64,000 nucleotides of DNA from Bacillota bacterium (GTDB lineage Bacteria; Bacillota; Sulfobacillia; Sulfobacillales; Sulfobacillaceae). The notes beneath the pieces were generated by a model. The model searched no databases. It worked only from the letters and a program-made list of their open reading frames with translations, and was not told where the DNA came from. Positions 9,669 through 18,025 of the stretch are shown here, one piece after another (the stretch's first letter is position 1; each line of letters starts with the position of its first letter). Position numbers and translations under genes: made by a program. The stretch spans positions 1 to 64,000 of the forward strand of contig JAKACZ010000019.1 in the NCBI GenBank assembly GCA_021820965.1, read 5' to 3'.

Positions 9669-10193
9669 GTGGCAGATACATCGTTGTCGCGCCAAGTGGC
9701 GTTTAATGGGAATCCGGTTACACTGGAAGGCACCATCATTGACGTGGGGGACTCCGCTCCCGAATTCACTTTAGTTGACTCCAATCTAGATTCGGTGTCC
9801 CTAGCTGACTTTCGCGAGCGCGTGGTAGTGCTTATCACCGTACCCTCGCTGGACACTCCGGTGTGCGATGTGGAGGCGCGCCGATTTGACCAGGAAGCGG
9901 AAAAACTGAGCGGTCAAGCAGCCTTTCTTGTCGTATCCATGGACCTTCCGTTCGCGCAGCAGCGATGGTGCGGCGCGGCAGATACGCATCGTGTGGTGAC
10001 ACTGAGCGACTATAAGGATCGTCAGGTGGGGAAGGGTTACGGCATTTATATGGCGGAATTGGGGTTATTGGCCCGCGCCGTATTTATCATCGACACCTAT
10101 GGCATTGTTCGTTATCGAGAGATTGTGCCGGAAGTTACGCACGAACCCAACTACGCTCAAGCCTTATCAGCCCTTAAGGCATTGCTGCAATGA
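9669..10193 (+). CDS. tpx: thiol peroxidase
   Basis: The 174-residue protein is a Tpx-type atypical 2-Cys peroxiredoxin that reduces peroxides using thioredoxin. The peroxidatic cysteine is C66 in SLDTPVCDVE and the resolving cysteine is C101 in PFAQQRWCGAAD, the standard Tpx arrangement. I chose the GTG at 9669 because GGGGGG ends seven bases before it; an ATG at 9609 would add 20 residues without a ribosome site. A MarR regulator and an OsmC peroxidase follow on the same strand, forming a peroxide defence group. Confidence 0.92.
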   Translation: MADTSLSRQVAFNGNPVTLEGTIIDVGDSAPEFTLVDSNLDSVSLADFRERVVVLITVPSLDTPVCDVEARRFDQEAEKLSGQAAFLVVSMDLPFAQQRWCGAADTHRVVTLSDYKDRQVGKGYGIYMAELGLLARAVFIIDTYGIVRYREIVPEVTHEPNYAQALSALKALLQ

Positions 10194-10286
10194 ACGGCTG
10201 GGCGGAGCACCGCCACTCTCTTAACACGAATCCGGGGCAGAACACGCTTTGCCCCCAACCGCCTCGACAGGGGAGGTCTTGAACGG

Positions 10287-10775
10287 ATGATGCAGCAACG
10301 GCTGGAGCTTACCAAGCGTGATTATGAGGTTCTAGCATATTTCCGGCGCCGGCTGCGCGGATTTCTCTATTTCAGCGAAAAGCAGGCGCGGCGTGAGGGC
10401 CTGACACCGCAGCAGCATCAGCTGCTGTTGGCCATTCAAGGGACTCCCGGACGCGAATGGGCCACCGTTGGGGAGCTCAGCGAATTTCTGCAGTTGAAAA
10501 ACCATAGTGTGGTTGGGTTAATCAATCGGGCAGAAAGTTTGGGGCTGGTTAGACGGCATGAATCGCTGGGTGATCATCGTATCACGGAAATTCATCTCAC
10601 GCCGCATGGCGAAGAAGTCCTCGCCAATCTGACTATCGCCCATCGGCGTGAGCTGGTTCAGCTGTCCCGCGAGATGCATGCGCTTTTGGTGGAACTCGGT
10701 GGCATGGCCGCCGAGGACACTAAGCGGGGGCCGGACTATACAGCCAACCGTCCGGCCCTTGAGGGTGGAGCGTGA
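10287..10775 (+). CDS. MarR-family transcriptional regulator
   Basis: The 162-residue protein has a winged helix-turn-helix: residues of roughly 50-110 include LTPQQHQLLLAIQG, TVGELSEFLQLKNHSVVGLINRAE, and the wing GLVRRHESLGDHRITEIHLTPHG. It has flanking helices for dimerisation. MarR proteins next to peroxidases, such as OhrR, often sense organic peroxides. However, I see no cysteine in this protein, so a thiol switch of the OhrR kind is unlikely. It is preceded by GGGGAGG and followed by the OsmC gene about 120 bp downstream. Confidence 0.88.
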   Translation: MMQQRLELTKRDYEVLAYFRRRLRGFLYFSEKQARREGLTPQQHQLLLAIQGTPGREWATVGELSEFLQLKNHSVVGLINRAESLGLVRRHESLGDHRITEIHLTPHGEEVLANLTIAHRRELVQLSREMHALLVELGGMAAEDTKRGPDYTANRPALEGGA

Positions 10776-10834
10776 GAGGCGGTTAATCTTGGGCTCCATG
10801 AGTAGCAATACGCATAGAGGCCCGTCAGGGCTTA

Positions 10835-10897
10835 AGAGAAAGGGGGGAGGGCGGCTTTTGCTCCGGCTATCGGCTGGAGTTCCCGCCGCCAATTTCG
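10835..10897 (+). mobile_element. isolated IS200/IS605-type right end
   Basis: The stretch AGAGAAAGGGGGGAGGGCGG, then a GCTCCGGCTATCGGCTGGAG hairpin-like part and CCGCCGCCAATTTCG, matches in layout and final motif the right end of the element at 62966-63026. The repeat ends one base before the osmC ATG. No transposase or omega-RNA part remains beside it. Confidence 0.5.
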
Positions 10898-10898
10898 A

Positions 10899-11336
10899 AT
10901 GGATTTAGTCTTCAGTGTTGGGGCAAGGTGGGCTGGGGTTAACAAAGACGGCGAAGGCGAGATGCAAGTGGGCGAGCACCGGTTCACCTACAGTGCCCCT
11001 GCCAGCATGGGGGGCAAGGGCGTGGGCGCCAGTCCGGAAGACCTATTGTTGTCAGCGGTTACCGCCTGTTACAGCGGAACCTTGATGCGGGTGCTAAGCC
11101 AGTCGCATCTTCCCGCGCAATCCGTGGCGATTCAAACGGACGGGATCGTCGAGGGGTATCCGACGAATGCTAAGTTTGCGCGTATAACGGTGAATCCGAC
11201 AATTATCGGCGGTGACGCCGTGCGGCAGGCTGAGTACGAGAAGGCGGCGCGGGAGGCGCGTGACCGGTGCTTCATCGGGCGCACCGTGCGCGACTACTTG
11301 CATTATGCAGTCGGACGAGTCACGGTGGAATCGTGA
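10899..11336 (+). CDS. OsmC/Ohr-family peroxidase
   Basis: The 145-residue protein has the two conserved redox cysteines of the OsmC/Ohr family: C57 in SAVTACYSGTL and C124 in ARDRCFIGRTV. The family reduces organic hydroperoxides. The ATG at 10899 has no ribosome site because an IS605-type right end abuts it; translation may depend on the element's sequence or start elsewhere. It follows a MarR regulator and tpx, so it fits a stress defence role. The alternative, a broader OsmC thiol-hydrolase role, cannot be excluded. Confidence 0.88.
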   Translation: MDLVFSVGARWAGVNKDGEGEMQVGEHRFTYSAPASMGGKGVGASPEDLLLSAVTACYSGTLMRVLSQSHLPAQSVAIQTDGIVEGYPTNAKFARITVNPTIIGGDAVRQAEYEKAAREARDRCFIGRTVRDYLHYAVGRVTVES

Positions 11337-11990
11337 TCATGGTCATCCAATCGGGGCTAAGGCGACACGTCCCGGGTGTGCCTGGGCTGACGTGAAACGT
11401 TGACTATCCGTAGCGTCTGTCACCACTAACCAGGGGAAAACCGACCCTGCGCCTGAAAAGGGTAAACGGGCGGTAGGATGAGGCCAACAGGTGCGCCGTG
11501 GTCCGGGCAGGTGTCGAATGTTAAGCGCTCTTGGAAAGCAAGGGTTTTCGGCTGCATGCATGCTAATTGATGCGCCACGGAAGATCGGAACCAAGGGGTC
11601 ATATTAGAGACAACCGGGATCGCCATGAGCATATGGGGGTGTCCGACGACCTTTATATAGCCCTTCCGGTACGGTGGCTTGGGCTCTTTACGGCACTTTG
11701 TTTTGGCCATCGGCTAGTGGCTGACTGTTTTGGGGGGCTGTTCCTTCGGGGCTGGATAATCGGCTAACCAACGCACACCACCATTGCGTGTCGAAATGGT
11801 CGTGGAATGTTAAGCATTGTCGCGCCGTTGTAGCCGTCACCGCCAAATCGGGTTCCCTGCACCTAGGGTTTCACTGAGTCCGGCACGGTTCCGCCTATGA
11901 CCGACTTGCGCCGGTAGTTGGTAACAGACTCGATAGTAACCTCATCCGGGCATACGCAGTGTGCGACGCCGACAGGTGGAAGGCTGCTGG
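11337..11990. other. intergenic region without a visible gene
   Basis: Several frames of 60-90 codons occur on both strands but none has a recognisable domain or ribosome site. The right edge supplies the promoter of the omega-RNA. Confidence 0.5.
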
Positions 11991-11996
11991 TATAAT
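11988..11996 (+). promoter_or_regulatory. extended -10 promoter for the omega-RNA
   Basis: TGGTATAAT is a perfect extended -10 element, with no good -35. Transcription would begin near 12003, about 16 nt before the omega-RNA scaffold. The promoter lies in the flank, not inside the element. Confidence 0.5.
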
Positions 11997-12002
11997 GGAA
12001 GG

Positions 12003-12386
12003 CAACACCAATGAAAGAGTCAACCACCCCGGCCTGAAGGCCGGAGCTTGAGGGAAACCGTAAGCTCCATCGGTTGACCAGCTTTAGTCGCCGGAACTGA
12101 CAGCAGCTTTCGCAAGCAGGCTGCGGGAGGCGAGCGGCTCCGTTCCTTTGGCGCAGACCCGGGAGTGCTTCTCCAGCCCCCGGCTTTCTCCCGGACTTCA
12201 AACGAAGTCCCGGAACTCTCCCGGGCTTCAAACGAAGTCCCGGGACTCTGGTCCTCCGCTAAACGCCAGCTCGGGGTAGCGCGAGCCGTGCGGAGGGATG
12301 ATGCAACCCATCGGAACATGGGCGAGGAGAGAGATTCTTCTGAATCCGTTACGAGCCCCTTACGGGGCTCCGAAAGGAGACGTCTC
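12003..12386 (+). ncRNA. IscB omega-RNA with putative 16-nt guide
   Basis: The gap upstream of iscB is strongly structured. GTCAACC (12019-12025) pairs with GGTTGAC (12072-12078), enclosing the hairpin CCGGCC-TGAA-GGCCGG (12029-12044) and a GAGCTT/AAGCTC stem. Further downstream are a CAGCAGC...GCTGCG hairpin, repeated GAAGTCCCGG blocks and a final GAGCCCC/GGGGCTC hairpin just before the gene. IscB omega-RNAs are known to lie directly upstream of iscB with the guide at their 5' end. If transcription starts near 12003, the guide would be CAACACCAATGAAAGA. Boundaries are inferred. Confidence 0.7.
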
Positions 12387-13775
12387 ATGGTTTTTGTCTT
12401 AGATAGGCATCAGAAACCGCTCATGCCTTGCACCGAAAAGCGGGCGCGGCAATTGCTCGAACGGGGCCGGGCCGTCATTCACAAGATGGCGCCGTTCACG
12501 ATTCGGCTCAAGGATCGCCGAGTCGAAGACTCCGCGTTGCAGCCCCTCCGGCTCAAGTTGGATCCCGGCAGCAAAACCACCGGTATGGCGATGATTTTGG
12601 ATGGTCAGTACGGTGCTCAAGGGGTCTTTTTCGGGAAGATAGTCCACAAACCTCACATTAAATGGCGTCTTCAAGCCCGGGCCAGCGTGCGGCGCGGACG
12701 GCGGTTTCGCCATACCCGGTACCGCCCGGCGCGGTTTGCCAACCGTCGGCGACGAAAGGGTTGGCTGCCGCCGTCACTGGAAGCCCGGGTCGATCAGACC
12801 GTCCATGCGGTGCACAAGGTCCGAACTCTCGCGCCTATCACGGCAATCAGCGTCGAACACGTCAAATTCGACACCCAGCAGATGCAGAATCCCGAGATTA
12901 CCGGCGTCGAGTACCAGCAAGGCACGCTGTTAGGGTATGAGATTCGCGAGTATCTGCTGGAGAAGTGGGACCGGTGCTGCGCGTACTGCGATGCTAAAGA
13001 TGTCGAGTTCGAGGTTGAGCATGTCCACCCCAAGGATCTAGGCGGCTCGGACCGCGTCTCCAATTTGGCGCTCGCGTGTCCCGCTTGTAACACCAGCAAG
13101 AGCAATCAGCCGCTGGCCGCGTTTCTCGCACAGGATGCCGGGCGGCGGCGACGGGCGGCTCAGCATGCCAAAGCCTATGCCGGCAAGAATCCCTACAAGC
13201 AACAGGAACGGGCCCGCTGGGAAGCCACTCGCCTCGAGCGGGTCCAACGCCAGATGAAAGCCGCGCTGAAGGACGCGGCGGCCATGAACGCCACTCGCTG
13301 GCGGCTCTACGAACAGTTGAAGGCGACCGGGCTGCCCGTCGAAGGCGGGTCCGGCGGTCGGACCAAGATGCAGCGGATTGCGCACGGATTACCCAAAGAA
13401 CACTACTACGACGCCTTGTGTGTTGGGGCCAGCACCCCGGCGGCCTTTGCCCGCCTTTCGGCCTACGTTCAGGTCTGGTCGGCCAAGGGCCGCGGGAACC
13501 GACAACGGTGCCGAACAGACAAACACGGTTTTCCCATCCGGCACTTGTCTCGGCAGAAAAACCACTTCGGGTTCCAAACCGGGGATCTCGTTCGAGCGGT
13601 GATTCCGCGCGGGAAATATACGGGTACCTGGACCGGCCGGGCGACGGTGAAGGCCAGGGGGTCTATTGTAATCGCGACGGAAATCGCCGTCAATCCGGAG
13701 ACAAGCTACCACCACTGCCGCGTCCTCCAACGGGGGGACGGCTGGCAGTATACCCAACGGACCGTGAGTGTCTAA
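12387..13775 (+). CDS. iscB: IscB RNA-guided nuclease
   Basis: The 462-residue protein has the full IscB order: an N-terminal PLMP-type domain (PLMPCTEKRA at 11-20), RuvC-I with D59 in LKLDPGSKTTG, an Arg-rich bridge helix at about 94-128, RuvC-II with E157 in ISVEHVKFD, an HNH domain (CAYC 198-201, FEVEHVHP, and CPACN 231-235), and RuvC-III with H339 and D342 in HYYDALCVG. All catalytic residues are present, so it should be active. The family is the ancestor of Cas9 and cuts DNA guided by the omega-RNA upstream. The ATG at 12387 follows AAAGGAGA; an upstream extension in frame is noncoding RNA. No TnpA transposase is nearby, so mobility would need one in trans. Confidence 0.93.
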   Translation: MVFVLDRHQKPLMPCTEKRARQLLERGRAVIHKMAPFTIRLKDRRVEDSALQPLRLKLDPGSKTTGMAMILDGQYGAQGVFFGKIVHKPHIKWRLQARASVRRGRRFRHTRYRPARFANRRRRKGWLPPSLEARVDQTVHAVHKVRTLAPITAISVEHVKFDTQQMQNPEITGVEYQQGTLLGYEIREYLLEKWDRCCAYCDAKDVEFEVEHVHPKDLGGSDRVSNLALACPACNTSKSNQPLAAFLAQDAGRRRRAAQHAKAYAGKNPYKQQERARWEATRLERVQRQMKAALKDAAAMNATRWRLYEQLKATGLPVEGGSGGRTKMQRIAHGLPKEHYYDALCVGASTPAAFARLSAYVQVWSAKGRGNRQRCRTDKHGFPIRHLSRQKNHFGFQTGDLVRAVIPRGKYTGTWTGRATVKARGSIVIATEIAVNPETSYHHCRVLQRGDGWQYTQRTVSV

Positions 13776-13780
13776 AAAGG

Positions 13781-13827
13781 GAGGAGCGGCGCTCCCCTCC
13801 GCCCTGAAGGACGGAGTCCCCACGCCG
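13781..13827 (+). mobile_element. right end of the IscB element
   Basis: Directly after iscB, a GGGAG...CTCCCC palindrome and the CCCTGAAGGACGGAGTCC hairpin form a subterminal structure of the IS200/IS605 kind. It resembles the other right ends in this window. The left boundary is near the start of the omega-RNA scaffold at about 12019. Confidence 0.55.
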
Positions 13828-13868
13828 CATTATTAGGATGGCTCGAGTTGGGGGGTGAGGACAAATCG

Positions 13869-14237
13869 ATGCAGGATTTGATGATTGGACGGATTGGAGC
13901 TGCCGTTGACGACCGAGTGCGTCGCGTATTGGTGGACCGGTTATGGCCGCGAGGGGTCTCCAAGGCCACGGCGCCGTGGGACGTCTGGCTAAAGGAGATC
14001 GCGCCCAGCACTGACTTGCGCAAGTGGTACGGCCATGAACCGGAACGGTATGCAGAATTTCGGCAACAGTATTGGCATGAGCTGGAATCCCGACGCCGGG
14101 ACCCGGCTCTTGAGGAGTTGGTGGCCATTTGGCGGGAGCACCCGGTGATGCTGTTGACAGCCACCAAGGATCTCGAGTCAAGCCAGGTGCCAGTGCTGCG
14201 GGACTTTTTGCTGCAATTGGAGGGTGAGCAGGTCTAA
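13869..14237 (+). CDS. DUF488-family protein
   Basis: The 122-residue protein carries the DUF488 signature: RVLVDRLWPRGVSK near the N-terminus, WLKEIAPSTDLRKWYGHEPERYAEF in the middle, and a hydrophobic VMLLTATKD strand. The function of the family is not established. The ATG at 13869 follows GGTGAGG by eight bases; a TTG at 13848 is possible but weaker. It starts shortly after the IscB element's end. Confidence 0.85.
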   Translation: MQDLMIGRIGAAVDDRVRRVLVDRLWPRGVSKATAPWDVWLKEIAPSTDLRKWYGHEPERYAEFRQQYWHELESRRRDPALEELVAIWREHPVMLLTATKDLESSQVPVLRDFLLQLEGEQV

Positions 14238-14479
14238 GGGGCGCCTTTGACCGAGGGAGCCATCCGGATAAAATGACGCAGGTTGGTAGCAGCCCAGACG
14301 GGTCCCTCGGTGAGATGCTCGGCGCCATGCCGTGTTGCCAGTGAATTGCTGCGAAGTGCGATGGCGGGTTGAGCCGTCATTAAGGAGCGCACCGAGCGTC
14401 GACTTGGAAGGGGCGGCATTTGTACCTGGCCCGGATGAGGTCCTAAGATGCTTGCGCCCGGGAAGGAGGGCATGAGGAA

Positions 14480-15520
14480 GTGGGGTACAAACCGCAACCG
14501 TTTTATACCGGCTATTTTGCCGCCGTTATGGCTACCGGCATCGTGTCCACGATGCTGTTTTTGTATCACTCTCAGTGGCTCTCGGATACGCTCATGGCGG
14601 TAGCCGTACTGATGTACCTGGCTCTCTGGTATTCCTATGGCATCCGCACGATCAAGGCGCCCCGGGCGATGTGGGACGATTTGAGCAATCCTGCCACCGC
14701 GTTTGGTTTCTTTACTATTGTGGCTGCGTCCAACGTATTGGCGGTGCGTTTCGTTTTTGCCGATTGGGTTGGGCTGTCGATGGTGTTGGGAGGGATTGGT
14801 CTGGCCGCCTGGGCCGTCCTCTTTTACACGATCATGACCGTCATGATTACCGGGCCCGCCATCAAGCTATCCTCTGTCAACGGCGGATGGCTGATTGCCA
14901 TTGTGGCTGAGCAGTCTATTGCCACCTATTTGGCGGCGATGATTGATATCATGCCCGGCCACGTGGCGCTGTTGTTTCTTTTGGCCGCCACCTTTTGGGC
15001 CATGGGCCTGATGTTTTACGTGATTTTTATTGGATTGATCATGAACCGCCTGCTCTTTCAATCGGTGTCATTCGATGATCTGCAGCCTCCCTACTGGATT
15101 AACATGGGGGCCACGGCTATTACCGTGCTTGCCAGTTCGCGGCTCTTGTCTATTCACGTTCACGCGCAGATCTTACTAACCCTGCGCCCTTTTCTGGAAG
15201 GAGTGACGCTGATGCTGTGGGCGTGGGGCAGCTGGTGGATCCCTCTGTTGATTATTCTCGGGCTTTGGAAATACTGGCGCGGCCACGAGGCGGTCGCCTA
15301 TCATCCCTCACAGTGGAGTATTGTCTTCCCGTTAGGCATGTATTCGACCGCCACCACGACCATGTCTCGCATTTACGGGTTTAGCCCGCTGCATTGGGTA
15401 GGCGCAGGATTTGTCTGGGTGGCGTTGGTAGCGTGGATACTGGTGGCAGGGCTGGGCATTCGGCAGGCTGTCACCCGCGAAAAATGGCTGCATCAGGGCC
15501 GCATGCGCGAACCAGATTGA
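14480..15520 (+). CDS. TDT-family (TehA/SLAC1-type) membrane transporter
   Basis: The 346-residue protein has about ten hydrophobic segments, beginning with YTGYFAAVMATGIVSTMLFL. The FYTGYFAAVMATGIVS opening is typical of the tellurite-resistance/dicarboxylate transporter family, which includes malate permeases, TehA and anion channels. The substrate cannot be read from the sequence. It starts with GTG after GGAAGGAGG. Being upstream of a nitrate respiration block it could carry an anion, but that is speculation. Confidence 0.8.
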   Translation: MGYKPQPFYTGYFAAVMATGIVSTMLFLYHSQWLSDTLMAVAVLMYLALWYSYGIRTIKAPRAMWDDLSNPATAFGFFTIVAASNVLAVRFVFADWVGLSMVLGGIGLAAWAVLFYTIMTVMITGPAIKLSSVNGGWLIAIVAEQSIATYLAAMIDIMPGHVALLFLLAATFWAMGLMFYVIFIGLIMNRLLFQSVSFDDLQPPYWINMGATAITVLASSRLLSIHVHAQILLTLRPFLEGVTLMLWAWGSWWIPLLIILGLWKYWRGHEAVAYHPSQWSIVFPLGMYSTATTTMSRIYGFSPLHWVGAGFVWVALVAWILVAGLGIRQAVTREKWLHQGRMREPD

Positions 15521-15578
15521 CGCATACCGAAAGAAACTTGCCAATCGCCTGCGTATCACATGGCGCTCGCCAGACAGG

Positions 15579-16040
15579 TCAGATTGCGCCGAAATTGAAA
15601 TCGGAGCGGCCAATTCGCTTGAAGGCGATGGCACGGGCCGTATCTCCACGGCGATGATCCACAACCACAATTCGTTCGACACCTTTAACGCTTTGGTAAC
15701 AGACGCCGCCAGACACCACTAGCCGCCAGGGACCGCCCGTGGCTTGGGTGAGGAGTTTGCCGTTGAGTGTGTCCGCTAAAAGGACGGGCGTCTTGCGGAG
15801 GTCATCAAGGGCGAGTACTGTGACAAACTCGGCGGCTCCAACTTCGACGAATCGGCCACCGGCGACGGGGTTGGCCAGACGGATTAGGTCACCCAGCCGG
15901 TAGCCGGACCAAGCTTGGTCCGGACGGCTCCAGCCTTCAAGACAAACAAAATCTTCCACCCGTTGAATGCGTTGAACTTGAGCTAAGTCCTCGGGGATGC
16001 TTACGGCGCGTGTTACCAACCCCGTTATCGCGATGGACAT
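15579..16040 (-). CDS. small molybdopterin-binding oxidoreductase domain protein
   Basis: The 153-residue protein resembles the core of the sulfite oxidase Mo-domain: VCLEGWSRPDQAWSGYRLGDLI includes the cysteine (in CLEGW) that ligates molybdenum in that family, and GGPWRLVVSGGVCYQSVKGVERI resembles the family's C-terminal strand. It is shorter than typical members. Its ATG directly follows the TAG of the SdhB-like gene with no gap, so the two are translationally coupled and may act together. The substrate is unknown. Confidence 0.7.
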   Translation of the reverse strand: MSIAITGLVTRAVSIPEDLAQVQRIQRVEDFVCLEGWSRPDQAWSGYRLGDLIRLANPVAGGRFVEVGAAEFVTVLALDDLRKTPVLLADTLNGKLLTQATGGPWRLVVSGGVCYQSVKGVERIVVVDHRRGDTARAIAFKRIGRSDFNFGAI

Positions 16041-16901
16041 CTATTGCGCCCCCGTGCTCGGCTGTTCCAGAGTGAGATTTTGCTTTTTCTTTTGCTGTCG
16101 GTTGTATAGCCATTTTTTCAACGGATCATAATAACGGTCGGCCACCCGCTCCTTTAACGGGATGATTGCATTTTCGGTAATGTGAATGCCTTGCGGGCAA
16201 ACTTCGGTGCAGCATCCAGTGACATTACACATGCCAACCCCGGCATCGCCGTGCAAAAGCGGTAGGCGATCCTCGACATCCTCTGGATGCATTTCGTAAG
16301 ATGCAATCAAAGTCATAAAGCGCGGGCCATAGTATTTGCCAAACTGTTGGTGTTCACGCAACACGTGGCAGGTATCTTGGCAAAGGAAACATTCGATGCA
16401 CTTATGGAATTCTTTGACCCGTTCGATGTCCTCAGGATACATGGTGAACGGCGCCTCATGCCGTGGCTTGAAGGGCGGGATGGTTTTGGCCACTTCATAG
16501 TTCCATGACACGTCGCTTACCAGATCCTTGATAAGGGGGAACGCTTTCATGGGCGCGACGGTAAAGGGTCCACTGAACTCGTCCACGCGGGTTTTACAAA
16601 GCAACCGCGGACGGCCGTTAACTTCGGCTCCACAGGAGCCGCAGTGGGCCGCCTTGCAATTCCAGCGGACCGCTAAATCCGGCTCTTCGTGCTCCTGCAC
16701 CCACCGTACCGCGTCAAGCACAACCATGCCGGGCTCATACGGCACCCGATAACTGTGGGATTCTTGCTCCCCCTTGACGGTGCCCCGCATAATACGAAGG
16801 TCAATCGACTCTTGCTGTTCCGTCTGGTTGGATGTTTCATCTGGTGCTGTCGCCACACGCTCGCCTCCTACGCAGGTAAAAAGTACTGACGATTTCAGCA
16901 T
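16041..16901 (-). CDS. SdhB/FrdB-like iron-sulfur protein
   Basis: The 286-residue protein has the three-cluster pattern of succinate dehydrogenase or fumarate reductase iron-sulfur subunits: a 2Fe-2S ferredoxin part with NCKAAHCGSCGAEVNG and LLCKT, then CIECFLCQDTC and CNVTGCCTEVCPQGI. The N-terminus carries an acidic, Thr-rich leader. The flavoprotein (SdhA) and membrane anchor are not adjacent; instead a Mo-domain protein is fused in operon. It therefore might be a non-canonical electron carrier rather than SdhB. Two GTGA-N6-TCAC sites lie in the divergent gap upstream. Confidence 0.8.
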   Translation of the reverse strand: MLKSSVLFTCVGGERVATAPDETSNQTEQQESIDLRIMRGTVKGEQESHSYRVPYEPGMVVLDAVRWVQEHEEPDLAVRWNCKAAHCGSCGAEVNGRPRLLCKTRVDEFSGPFTVAPMKAFPLIKDLVSDVSWNYEVAKTIPPFKPRHEAPFTMYPEDIERVKEFHKCIECFLCQDTCHVLREHQQFGKYYGPRFMTLIASYEMHPEDVEDRLPLLHGDAGVGMCNVTGCCTEVCPQGIHITENAIIPLKERVADRYYDPLKKWLYNRQQKKKQNLTLEQPSTGAQ

Positions 16902-16931
16902 CTATGGTAGCCAGCCGGGAAGGTTCGGGGT

Positions 16932-16947
16932 GTGACCTCCGTCACAG
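16932..16947. promoter_or_regulatory. CRP/FNR-type operator
   Basis: TGTGACCTCCGTCACA is a perfect TGTGA-N6-TCACA palindrome in the gap between the SdhB-like gene and the divergent methyltransferase-moaA genes, 31 bp from the SdhB-like start. Confidence 0.65.
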
Positions 16948-16972
16948 TTTCATGATTCGGGTGAGGGGGTCG

Positions 16973-16986
16973 TGACTTATATCACA
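16973..16986. promoter_or_regulatory. second CRP/FNR-type operator
   Basis: GTGACTTATATCAC, 65 bp before the methyltransferase start, differs by one base from the site at 52814 upstream of the formate dehydrogenase locus. Confidence 0.6.
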
Positions 16987-17050
16987 GATTGGGCGCGTCT
17001 GGTGCTGTTTAATGCCTGCGAGGCTCGCGCCCAATGAAAGGAGCGGTTAC

Positions 17051-18022
17051 ATGGCCATCATCGGGGAACTCGGCGGAAGCCGTATCGTGGATGCCGGCCG
17101 AAAAGAGTCTGGTGAATCTATTCAGGTACCGGCCGGGCGTCAAGCGCTTTGGCTAATCGACGGCCAGGCCGAGTGGCAGCCACATGCTGGCGCCCCCGTG
17201 TTCTTGGAGCCCGGCGAGGAAGTTCCGGTATTGACCGGACCGGGGTCTGTGCAGTTTCTCCGGACATCGCATTTCGTTAGGCTTCAAGCATGGGATGAAA
17301 TGGGATTTGACCTGCGGGCGGCGGCGTACCGCGCGCTCATGGAGTCGCGCAACCAGGGAGTCGGGCAAGCGTTGGCGGCCCAGCTCCCGCTTCAAGCGGG
17401 GCAAATCTGGGTAGATATGGGGACAGGAACTGGGGCAATGGTACAGGCGCTGCAGGAACGGGCGGCGGAGCGCGGTCCGATATGGATCCTTGGCATCGAT
17501 CGGGCGTCGCGGATGGTTGAGGAGGCCGGCCGCCACGTGAGCCCCGAGGTGCCGGTTTGGTATGTGGTGAACGATCTACTGGCGGTCACCTGGCCTGAAG
17601 GGACGTTTGATGGGATTACCGCGCTGCTTTTGCTTCATTTGGTAGAAGACATTGACCATCTTCTAGCGCAAGTGTACCGCGCCCTGAAGCCTGGCGGGCG
17701 GTTTGCCTATGCCGTCAGTTCAGACAAAAATCCGTTCGTTCACATGATTATGCGCCAGGTAGAGGGCCCTGGCGTTTTCTTCAAACGAGGGCAGGCCAAA
17801 ATTCGCCAAAGGGTGCTCAACGCCGGCTTTCAGATTGAGCGAACGGAGAGTTACCAAGACGAGATTGCGCTTGACACCCCTCAAGCTATGCTCGAGCTGA
17901 TTAGCAGCATTGGCGGGCCAGCCAGCCGCGGCATCAGATCCGATATCACACCGCCGCCTTCTGTCGCGCGCGTTTTTGACCTGGTCTGGGCACGAAAACC
18001 CGGTGCCACTGAGGAGGCATGA
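17051..18022 (+). CDS. class I SAM-dependent methyltransferase with N-terminal cupin-like domain
   Basis: The 323-residue protein has an N-terminal beta-rich region (about residues 1-90, with QVPAGRQALWLIDGQAEW and a Pro-Gly-Glu-Glu turn) that resembles a cupin. It is followed by a Rossmann methyltransferase: VDMGTGTGAM is motif I, ILGIDRASRMVEEA motif II, and ALKPGGRFAYAV a later strand. The ATG at 17051 follows AAAGGAG. moaA starts four bases after its stop. The substrate is unknown; the genomic link to moaA and narG suggests a role in nitrate respiration or cofactor metabolism. Confidence 0.8.
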   Translation: MAIIGELGGSRIVDAGRKESGESIQVPAGRQALWLIDGQAEWQPHAGAPVFLEPGEEVPVLTGPGSVQFLRTSHFVRLQAWDEMGFDLRAAAYRALMESRNQGVGQALAAQLPLQAGQIWVDMGTGTGAMVQALQERAAERGPIWILGIDRASRMVEEAGRHVSPEVPVWYVVNDLLAVTWPEGTFDGITALLLLHLVEDIDHLLAQVYRALKPGGRFAYAVSSDKNPFVHMIMRQVEGPGVFFKRGQAKIRQRVLNAGFQIERTESYQDEIALDTPQAMLELISSIGGPASRGIRSDITPPPSVARVFDLVWARKPGATEEA

Positions 18023-18025
18023 AAG

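Noticed and set aside
12156-12242. Repeated GAAGTCCCGG blocks considered as a CRISPR array
   Set aside because: Only two or three imperfect units occur, without spacers of even length; they are part of the omega-RNA fold.
12020-12388. Minus-strand frames over the omega-RNA region
   Set aside because: They follow from the base-paired, GC-rich RNA and show no domain; the plus-strand RNA explains the sequence better.
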